DNA of 11,605 bases from Candidatus Aenigmatarchaeota archaeon. GTDB taxonomy: Archaea; Aenigmatarchaeota; Aenigmatarchaeia; QMZP01; JAFGSV01. The notes below the pieces were generated by a model. That model searched no databases. It had not been told where the DNA came from and saw nothing but the letters and a program-made list of their open reading frames with translations. Both the position numbers and the translations under genes were made by a program. The stretch lies in contig CP070804.1 in NCBI GenBank assembly GCA_020343635.1, positions 665,391 to 676,995 on the forward strand, read 5' to 3'. Of the stretch, positions 7,177 through 11,605 are shown one piece after another (the first letter of the stretch is position 1; each line of letters begins with the position of its first letter).

Positions 7177-7920
7177 ATGATCTACCTCATAGGGCTCGGC
7201 ATAGGGGGCGAGCACGACATCTCGCTGAGAGGATTGCAAGCATGCGAAAAGGCGAAAGAAGTCTACGCTGAGCTCTATACCGCCGGATGGCCGGGGGACC
7301 TCAAGAAGCTCGGCAAAAGGATAGGGAAAGATATTAAGCTGTTGAAGAGGAAGGATATCGAGGAGGAGGTCAGGCAGCTGGTTAAGCTCGGTAAGAACAA
7401 GAACATCGCCATACTGGTTCCCGGGGACCCTCTTACGGCTACGACTCACCTCAACGTTCTCATGGAGGCCAGGGAGCAGGGCGTCAAAACCGAGATCATC
7501 CATTCATCTTCTATACTAACCGCAGTTGCCGAGACAGGCCTGAGCCTTTACAACTTCGGCAAGACAGTCACGATCGTCAGGCCCGGAAAGGATTACGCGC
7601 CCACATCCTTCTACGATACAGCCGTGAAGAACAGCGAACTGGGCATGCATACGCTCTTCCTGCTGGACATAGACATGGACACCAGCGAGGGCATACAGAT
7701 ACTCATGCAGATAGAGCAGCAGAAAAAGAAGGGTTTGATAGACTCTGACAGGCGTTTCATAGCGGCTTCAGGTCTCGGTTCAGCGGACAGCAAGGTGATG
7801 TACAACAAGGCTCTGGAAATCGTAAAGCGCCCGCTGGAACCGCCGGCGGTTCTCATTCTTCCCGGCAAGCTGCACTTCACGGAAGAGGAATTTCTCAAAA
7901 GTCTAAAAAGGTTCGCATGA
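7177..7920 (+). CDS. dphB: Diphthine synthase (EF-2 diphthamide pathway methyltransferase)
   Basis: 247 aa, slightly shorter than the usual ~260. It belongs to the tetrapyrrole-methylase fold and uses S-adenosylmethionine to methylate the modified histidine of elongation factor 2 on the way to diphthamide. Visible family features are the N-terminal strand MIYLIGLGIGGEHDISLRG, the VPGDPLTATTH motif starting at residue 81, and HSSSILTAVAETGLSLYNFG starting at 109. Then come the IVRPGKDYAPTSFYD segment and the C-terminal IAASGLGSADSKVMY. The ATG start is preceded by a TATA box at leaderless spacing and gives an N-terminus that begins directly at the first beta strand, as in homologues. The partner genes dph2 and dph6 are not in the window. 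Confidence 0.95.
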   Translation: MIYLIGLGIGGEHDISLRGLQACEKAKEVYAELYTAGWPGDLKKLGKRIGKDIKLLKRKDIEEEVRQLVKLGKNKNIAILVPGDPLTATTHLNVLMEAREQGVKTEIIHSSSILTAVAETGLSLYNFGKTVTIVRPGKDYAPTSFYDTAVKNSELGMHTLFLLDIDMDTSEGIQILMQIEQQKKKGLIDSDRRFIAASGLGSADSKVMYNKALEIVKRPLEPPAVLILPGKLHFTEEEFLKSLKRFA

Positions 7921-7931
7921 TGTCTTTTTCC
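7921..7931 (+). terminator. Possible T-rich terminator after dphB
   Basis: TGTCTTTTTCC follows the dphB stop codon directly. Archaeal termination commonly uses short T-tracts. A weak hairpin (AAAAAT/ATTTTT, 7950-7965) with a second T5 run lies 20 bp further and could assist. The tracts are short, so confidence is low. Confidence 0.3.
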
Positions 7932-7999
7932 GACACCCCTCAAAACCCCAAAAATGGCTATTTTTCGGCGCCAAATCAATATCATGCGGCCAATAATAA

Positions 8000-8011
8000 G
8001 GTTTATAAACC
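8000..8011 (+). promoter_or_regulatory. TATA box (within a 12-bp palindrome) of the kinase-like gene
   Basis: GGTTTATAAACC is a perfect palindrome around the TATA element TTTATAAA (8002-8009). It is centred 26 bp before the GTG at 8032 and 35 bp before the GTG at 8041. The same TATA plus the following ~20 bp recurs, diverged, before the HExxH protein gene. Confidence 0.6.
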
Positions 8012-8080
8012 CATAATTTAACTATTATTAGGTGATAAAGGTGACCCATAAACAAACTTATCGTTCTCAGGTAGGAAGGA
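8000..8080 (+). repeat. Copy 1 of a shared promoter/leader/N-terminal cassette
   Basis: From TTTATAAA (8002) through AACTATTATTAGGTGATAAAGGTGAC to CAGGTAGGAAGG (8069-8080), this segment aligns with 8705-8792. The match covers the TATA box, the AACTAYTAT stretch, AGGTG-N6-GTG and the codons for V-T-x-K...V-G-R. Similarity stops soon after the codons for VGR. Alignment done by eye. Confidence 0.55.
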
Positions 8081-8667
8081 TCTTAGGTAGTGACCACACT
8101 GAACTCGGTCACGGTGGTGAGGTCGTTGCTTACAGGACTAGTCCAGGCACTGTCCAAAAGACATTCTACAGGACTACATTCAGGAACCACGGTCCTTATG
8201 CTGATCGTACGGTAGAAGAAAGAATAGACGCTTCTGAGCATGCTTCCAGAATACCCGGATTTTCTCCGAACGCGTGGAGAATCGACAGTAGTACATATGG
8301 TCAGGATTTCGTTGACCTCAGCAAGGCCACAAACCTGCGCGAGGCTTCAAAGATGGCGGGAGAAGGAAAGCCCGGAGCTCTTTACAGGATAGTCAATGGT
8401 ATTCATAAAGTGCACACCAGAGACGGATATGGTCACTTCGATATAAATGGAGGAAATGCCTTCGATCCCGCAACTACCGGTGTGCTAACCCTCGACCCCA
8501 CACTCTCAGGGCCTCTTACAAGAGAGGACGATCACCTGCTTGACCTTAGGAGTACTCTAAGGACAGCAACAAGGTATGGTGGTCCAACCGCAGGTAATGC
8601 CGTCAGGACAAAGATAGCTGATCTTTACGGTAGCCCAACCATGCATAGACTCCAAAAAGCCGCCTAA
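8041..8667 (+). CDS. Small atypical protein-kinase-like protein (APH/RIO/Bud32-like fold predicted)
   Basis: 208 aa, not matched to a named family. It shows kinase landmarks in the correct order: a glycine-rich loop LGHGGEVVAYRT (from residue 22), the VAIK-like lysine in TVQKTF (K40), and a helix-C-like ERIDASEHASRI (E66). A catalytic loop HFDINGGN follows (H132, D134, N139), matching HxDxxxxN, then a metal-binding aspartate in GVLTLDPTLS (D152). The trailing DDHLLDLRSTLRTA resembles the helix after the active site in aminoglycoside-phosphotransferase-like kinases. At ~200 aa it would be a minimal kinase core, the size class of Bud32. Substrate unknown. GTG at 8041 is preferred over the in-frame GTG at 8032 because AGGTG-N6-GTG is repeated before the next gene; the earlier GTG would suit a leaderless start and adds three residues. 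An 83-bp gap precedes the next gene. Confidence 0.6.
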   Translation: MTHKQTYRSQVGRILGSDHTELGHGGEVVAYRTSPGTVQKTFYRTTFRNHGPYADRTVEERIDASEHASRIPGFSPNAWRIDSSTYGQDFVDLSKATNLREASKMAGEGKPGALYRIVNGIHKVHTRDGYGHFDINGGNAFDPATTGVLTLDPTLSGPLTREDDHLLDLRSTLRTATRYGGPTAGNAVRTKIADLYGSPTMHRLQKAA

Positions 8668-8704
8668 AATGGGTGAAACCAAAAACGGATAATATGACGT
8701 AACC

Positions 8705-8734
8705 TTTATAAATACAAAAATAACTACTATAAAG
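8705..8734 (+). promoter_or_regulatory. TATA region of the HExxH protein gene (two candidate boxes)
   Basis: TTTATAAA at 8705-8712 corresponds to the box of the upstream cassette but is 52 bp from GTG 8760, giving a leader of ~25 nt. A second candidate, CTATAAAG at 8727-8734, is centred 30 bp from the GTG and would give a nearly leaderless mRNA. Either could be used. Confidence 0.45.
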
Positions 8735-8792
8735 TAAAAAATAAGTATAGGTGTTAAAAGTGACAGAAAAAACAAGTTCGGAGGTAGGAAGA
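8705..8792 (+). repeat. Copy 2 of the shared promoter/leader/N-terminal cassette
   Basis: TTTATAAATACA...AACTACTATAA is followed by an insertion of roughly 18 bp relative to copy 1. Then come AGGTGTTAAAAGTGACA and GAGGTAGGAAG. The encoded start V-T-E-K-T-S-S-E-V-G-R parallels V-T-H-K-Q-T-Y-R-S-Q-V-G-R of copy 1. Alignment done by eye. Confidence 0.55.
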
Positions 8793-9407
8793 AAGGATGA
8801 TACTAGACCTGAGTATAGACTCTATGCTGATGATCCTATAGGTCAAGCAGCTCATTCTAGGAGCTTACTTGGTGATATTGCAGATACAGCTATTAGAACG
8901 GTTTTCAAGGGAGCGAAAGCTGTTGCTGAGAGAGGAAAGGCCAGAACAGAGCCATACACAGGCGCGGGCGCTAATGTAGAATCAGGAAGGGTTTATTCTG
9001 ATGCGGACGTAATTCCTATTGAAGATTACATAACAGCAAGGCCCGCCAGCCAGTCATGGCTTAGGTGGATAACAGGAAAGATTCGCGATTACGTGTACGG
9101 CGCTTCTGTTGACGATAGCGAGCATGAGGGAACCTACATAGACGAAGGTCTGTTTGAAAGAGCTAAGAGATATCTTGAGCATTACTGGGAAGGCGCAAAG
9201 GACAAAGCCAGAAAATATGCTGCAGATTTCGTCGAGGGCATACTTACGGATGGCCACGAAAGGGGACATTACAACGAAAAATATGGTGGCGATGCTGAAG
9301 GTGAAAGGCTTGCAGAGAGAGCAGGTAGAGGATGGCTTAATTATCTTAGAGAACATGATGAAGCTGTTGATTTCGCGGTAAGACACGATTTAAGACGTGC
9401 TGCATGA
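8760..9407 (+). CDS. Hypothetical protein with HExxH motif, putative zinc metallopeptidase
   Basis: 215 aa, family not recognised. The N-terminal part (to about 110) is polar and low in recognisable structure, with a short amphipathic helix near LLGDIADTAIRTVFKGAKAV. The C-terminal ~85 residues are strongly helical. They contain the motif HERGH (H166, E167, H170) in FVEGILTDGHERGHYNEK, followed by EGERLAERAG (E180, E182). HExxH plus a downstream glutamate in an ExxxA-type helix is the zinc-site layout of gluzincin-like peptidases. Here the helix context is more polar than usual, so activity is uncertain. No signal peptide or membrane span is seen. GTG 8760 is chosen because AGGTG (8749-8753) lies 6 nt upstream, exactly as in the preceding gene; an in-frame GTG at 8751 adds three residues. 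The gene is followed after 13 bp by a small gene with its own GGAGG, suggesting an operon. Confidence 0.5.
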   Translation: MTEKTSSEVGRKDDTRPEYRLYADDPIGQAAHSRSLLGDIADTAIRTVFKGAKAVAERGKARTEPYTGAGANVESGRVYSDADVIPIEDYITARPASQSWLRWITGKIRDYVYGASVDDSEHEGTYIDEGLFERAKRYLEHYWEGAKDKARKYAADFVEGILTDGHERGHYNEKYGGDAEGERLAERAGRGWLNYLREHDEAVDFAVRHDLRRAA

Positions 9408-9420
9408 CGGAGGCGTTAAT

Positions 9421-9594
9421 ATGATGCCTGCAAAGTCCAGGAAGGCAGGGAAGTACGAGAAAAACCTAGACAGGCTTATATCGCTCGTCACGCAGAAGGG
9501 TCTGGACCCCTTCTCTGAAGAGAGGAAAAAGAGCATGCTCTATCAGCTTGAGGCAGAGGAAATCGACCTTAAAAAACTTGAGGAGAATGACTAA
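9421..9594 (+). CDS. Small charged helical protein (57 aa), function unknown
   Basis: The start is set by a strong Shine-Dalgarno GGAGG (9409-9413) 7 nt before ATG 9421; a second ATG follows at 9424. The protein begins with a basic stretch (MMPAKSRKAGKYEK). It continues as a likely amphipathic helix pair with a hinge at KGLDPFSEERK and ends in an acidic run (EEIDLKKLEEND). No cysteine, membrane span or named domain is seen. It is 13 bp downstream of the HExxH protein gene and 27 bp upstream of the next gene, so it is most likely co-transcribed with both. Basic N-terminus plus coiled C-terminus would fit an adaptor or nucleic-acid-associated protein, but that is only a guess. Confidence 0.6.
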   Translation: MMPAKSRKAGKYEKNLDRLISLVTQKGLDPFSEERKKSMLYQLEAEEIDLKKLEEND

Positions 9595-9621
9595 TCAGGA
9601 TAATGTTTATTGTGTGATAAT

Positions 9622-10584
9622 ATGAGTTGGGCAGACTGGCTTTACGATGAAGGAATAGGAAATAGGCACAGTGGTTTCTATCCCCACAAAAATGACAACA
9701 AAGACGGAAAGCCAGATGCCGGTAGAGTCGGGGGTCTGGGTAAATATATTTTATCAGCAATGGTGGAAAATGGTGTAAGGGCAACCCCTGAGTGGGTGGG
9801 TCACGGCGTCATTGAGGAAGCTTATACTGCTTTAAGAGGTGGTATCATAGAGGCTGCAAACCAGTACAAGCACAGTCATGGTCTAGATGTCGGTAAATTC
9901 AATATTCTGGGTTTCCAGAACCTTTATCCAGTAGTCATGAAGTTCGGAGAGGGACTTCTTGATATCGACGAGTTCTACACTTACAGAGATCCAACTGGAA
10001 GAGAGACTCCAATAGCTTTTGCAGGCCAGAACATGCCTCAGCCTGGTCTGGGAAGACTTATTCATATAGGTGAGAATACACCAGGAAACGAGAAAACAAT
10101 CGGTGGGACTACTGTCAGAACAATGCTTGACGTTGAACACAGAAATGGTGATTTCCTAAAAGCAAACGGAATGGGAGAAATTACCAGCATGGACTCTAAA
10201 AAGGTAATGGATCCTACAGTTTTTACTGATATTTATGCAAGACACCAAGTCTGGCTTGCCGGGCATGAAGGCGAAAGGTCAGTGCTTTCTCCAACACCCA
10301 ATGGAGGTCAGATAGTGAGGTACCGTATGCCTACGGCTATTGAGAATTTCAAAACACTTCTAAGACTTGATCTACGTTACTCTGTACGTAACATGCCTCT
10401 GAACGCGCTTAGCCTTGAAGATTTGCCTAGATTCCGTGGTGAGCCACTTCAGAGGATGCTTGGAAATATTGCTCGTGGTACTGTGATATCAGAACAAACA
10501 GATTACAGCACCTATGGTTTCGGACCTACTGGGATTCCTTTCAGATCTGACGGATACCTTAATCCTGTTGCTCAATACCTTTAA
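9622..10584 (+). CDS. Hypothetical protein (320 aa) with possible Ca-binding loop near the N-terminus
   Basis: Not recognised. ATG 9622 is preceferred over the upstream in-frame TTG at 9610 because GTGAT (9614-9618), a fragment of the archaeal Shine-Dalgarno, lies just before it, although with a short 3-nt gap. Residues 24-32 (NDNKDGKPD) match the spacing of DxNxDGxxD calcium loops as in dockerin or thrombospondin type-3 repeats; position 12 is Arg rather than Glu/Asp, so binding is doubtful. The rest is a mixed alpha/beta globular composition, rich in Gly, Asn and aromatics (FNILGFQNLYPVVMKFGEGLLDIDEFYTY), without signal peptide or membrane span. The C-terminal part (about 225-320) has PTAIENFKTLLRLDLRYSVRN followed by LPRFRGEPLQRMLGNI. 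It lies last in the run starting at 8760 and is followed by a new promoter for the membrane-protein pair. Confidence 0.6.
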   Translation: MSWADWLYDEGIGNRHSGFYPHKNDNKDGKPDAGRVGGLGKYILSAMVENGVRATPEWVGHGVIEEAYTALRGGIIEAANQYKHSHGLDVGKFNILGFQNLYPVVMKFGEGLLDIDEFYTYRDPTGRETPIAFAGQNMPQPGLGRLIHIGENTPGNEKTIGGTTVRTMLDVEHRNGDFLKANGMGEITSMDSKKVMDPTVFTDIYARHQVWLAGHEGERSVLSPTPNGGQIVRYRMPTAIENFKTLLRLDLRYSVRNMPLNALSLEDLPRFRGEPLQRMLGNIARGTVISEQTDYSTYGFGPTGIPFRSDGYLNPVAQYL

Positions 10585-10607
10585 TTTTAGCGGTATGACT
10601 GTTCACA

Positions 10608-10615
10608 CATATAAG
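10608..10615 (+). promoter_or_regulatory. TATA box of the coiled-coil membrane protein gene
   Basis: CATATAAG is centred 28 bp before ATG 10640 in the 55-bp spacer after the 320-aa protein gene. No Shine-Dalgarno precedes the ATG, so the transcript is probably leaderless. This marks 10640, not an upstream in-frame ATG, as the start. Confidence 0.55.
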
Positions 10616-10639
10616 TTTATTTTCACCAATAATATCAAT

Positions 10640-11350
10640 ATGGCTACTGTTCTGGAGATACTGCAGCAGTTCCTCTGTTACGGGAATTCCTCCTGTATCA
10701 GCGAATTCCAGAGCTACGCCTATCAGCCAATAGAAGGCATATTCTATCTCGTGTTCTTTCCGATAGTGTTCATACTGGTTTTCATTTACATAATTTCCTC
10801 TGCCGTAGGAACATTCAGAGAAACCAAGAAATTCAGAATTCTTATAGCTGTTGCGGTCTTCGCTTTCATAATTTTGCAGGGATGGTACCACTTCTTCCTC
10901 ATACTTGGACAGCTGTGGCTGTTAGTGCTTGTCATATTGGGCGTATTCTGGATCATATTACACACCTTCGTAGGTGGAGCCAGCGGCGGAGGCGCCAGGT
11001 CAAGAGTCGCCGGTGTAGAAGGTGGCGGAGGAGCCATGGGTAGCCTCTTGAAGAGGATTAGAAGTGATGTGACAGGAGAAACGAAACGTCTTGAGAATGA
11101 GTTAAACATGGCTCTTGAAGAAATGAAGATAGTAGAGAACGCTGTCAAGAGCGGTGATTCGCAGGCATTCAGGATGATTGCGAGTTCCCTAGACAGGATG
11201 CATGCACTGAGAAGGGAATATATAGCACTTCTGAAAGGTCCGGGAGGCTTCAGAATTGGCGGAAAATTCAGGCAGTTTGAAGCCAAGATCGACAAGGCCA
11301 TAAAGAGGCTCCAGCATCTGCAGAGCCAGGTGAAGCCTGCTGCCGCGTGA
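10640..11350 (+). CDS. Three-span membrane protein with Gly-rich linker and cytoplasmic-type coiled coil
   Basis: 236 aa from ATG 10640. A short N-terminal segment with two cysteines (C13, C19) precedes three hydrophobic spans near 33-57, 66-85 and 87-110. A glycine-rich linker (about 112-132: GGASGGGARSRVAG, EGGGGAMG) follows. After it come ~100 residues of charged helix with heptad-like spacing (GETKRLENELNMALEEM, then DRMHALRREYIALL, then KIDKAIKRLQHLQSQ). The architecture suggests a membrane anchor with a helical cytoplasmic domain that could oligomerise or scaffold. No enzymatic motif. In-frame ATGs at 10514 and 10595 exist, but 10514 lies inside the preceding gene and both fall upstream of the TATA box. 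The stop overlaps the Shine-Dalgarno of the next membrane gene, so the two are translationally coupled and probably act together. Confidence 0.75.
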   Translation: MATVLEILQQFLCYGNSSCISEFQSYAYQPIEGIFYLVFFPIVFILVFIYIISSAVGTFRETKKFRILIAVAVFAFIILQGWYHFFLILGQLWLLVLVILGVFWIILHTFVGGASGGGARSRVAGVEGGGGAMGSLLKRIRSDVTGETKRLENELNMALEEMKIVENAVKSGDSQAFRMIASSLDRMHALRREYIALLKGPGGFRIGGKFRQFEAKIDKAIKRLQHLQSQVKPAAA

Positions 11351-11359
11351 GGTGTTTGA

Positions 11360-11605
11360 ATGTCACTGCCTTTCAACTTCATGACCCTGGAAACGCTGCT
11401 CCCCTTCCTGCTCATACTGGCTGTTGCTTACGGGGCGCTCGAGACTGTAGGGTTGTTCAGGAACAGGGCCGTAAAGGCCATAATAGCCGTTGTAATCGCA
11501 TTCTTCGGAATAGTCAATTATTCCGTTGTCCAGCTGATAAACAGCTTCCTGCCTTATGTCGCAATATTATTCCTTCTGGTGTTCATAATAGGCTTTGCCA
11601 GGAAG
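11360..11605 (+). CDS. Small multi-span membrane protein, 3'-truncated by window end
   Basis: 82 residues are visible and the frame is still open at the end. GAGGTG (11349-11354) overlaps the previous stop and lies 5 nt before ATG 11360. Three hydrophobic stretches are seen: TLLPFLLILAVAYGALETVG, KAIIAVVIAFFGIVN and YVAILFLLVFIIGFA, separated by a basic turn FRNRAVK. The FRNRAVKAIIAVVIAF segment resembles small membrane proteins I associate with DPANN-type archaeal genomes (recollection, not a search), where they are unannotated. The function is unknown; coupling to the coiled-coil membrane protein implies a shared complex. Confidence 0.7.
   Translation, partial: MSLPFNFMTLETLLPFLLILAVAYGALETVGLFRNRAVKAIIAVVIAFFGIVNYSVVQLINSFLPYVAILFLLVFIIGFARK

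Noticed and set aside
7948..7968. Hairpin AAAAAT-GGCT-ATTTTT after dphB as an intrinsic terminator
   Set aside because: The stem is A/T only apart from an imperfect CC/GG extension. It may assist termination, but I would not call it a bacterial-style terminator.
8000..8011. Palindrome GGTTTATAAACC as an operator
   Set aside because: TATA boxes are naturally near-symmetric, and the flanking GG/CC is not kept in the second cassette copy, so it is described as a promoter only.
10514..10639. Longer start for the coiled-coil membrane protein (ATG 10514 or 10595)
   Set aside because: ATG 10514 lies within the upstream gene and both ATGs precede the TATA box; ATG 10640 has leaderless spacing.
10786..11415. 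209-aa open frame opposite the membrane-protein pair
   Set aside because: Its Pro-rich middle is the complement of Gly codons in the sense gene, and no promoter is seen.
1..11605. CRISPR arrays, tRNA or rRNA genes, insertion sequences
   Set aside because: No regularly spaced direct repeats, no tRNA-like cloverleaf with a T-arm GTTC consensus, and no transposase-like frame found when reading both strands by eye.

Overview
The window reads as archaeal chromosome. It carries several archaeal hallmark genes: ABCE1/Rli ribosome-recycling ATPase, a zinc-finger NusA-like KH protein, an archaeal Obg/YchF-type GTPase with a TGS domain, a TrmB-family regulator and diphthine synthase (dphB). Most transcription units have a TATA-like box centred about 24-28 bp before the start codon (leaderless mRNA). 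Starts inside operons, or after longer leaders, use Shine-Dalgarno stretches related to GGAGGTGAT. AGG/AGA and ATA codons are frequent. The pair of small multi-span membrane proteins at the right end resembles genes I associate with DPANN-type archaea such as Micrarchaeota or Diapherotrites. That placement is a low-confidence inference.

Layout. 1-753 (+) is the 3' end of a PEPCK/HPr-kinase-like P-loop protein. It meets, with no spacer, the convergent two-gene operon 3027-754 (-) of a NusA-like RNA-binding protein followed by ABCE1. A divergent promoter region (3028-3152) leads to a six-span membrane protein (3153-3977) and then the leaderless TGS-domain GTPase (4008-5168). That gene also ends flush against a convergent gene. 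The convergent gene (5864-5169, -) encodes an unrecognised beta-rich protein whose C-terminal half looks like outer-membrane barrel strands. It is divergently paired with a TrmB-like regulator (5974-7128) carrying two tandem effector domains. A near-perfect 22-bp dyad sits between the two TATA boxes. dphB (7177-7920) follows with its own promoter.

From about 7921 the character changes to an accessory-looking run of unrecognised genes, all on +: a 208-aa protein with a full set of protein-kinase-like catalytic residues (8041-8667), a 215-aa protein with an HExxH motif (8760-9407), a 57-aa charged protein (9421-9594) and a 320-aa protein with a possible calcium-binding loop (9622-10584). The first two share a promoter, leader and N-terminal peptide although the rest of the proteins is unrelated. 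The window ends with a three-span membrane protein with a coiled-coil tail (10640-11350) and a translationally linked small membrane protein (11360 onward, cut by the window end).

How the genes work together. The left half is mainly translation and information-processing housekeeping: ribosome recycling, an RNA-binding factor, a ribosome-associated type GTPase and EF-2 diphthamide synthesis. The TrmB/beta-protein pair looks like a small local regulatory unit. The 8000-10600 block is the best candidate for an undescribed system: an atypical kinase and a putative metallopeptidase under duplicated control and N-terminal sequences. No substrate or partner can be named from sequence alone.
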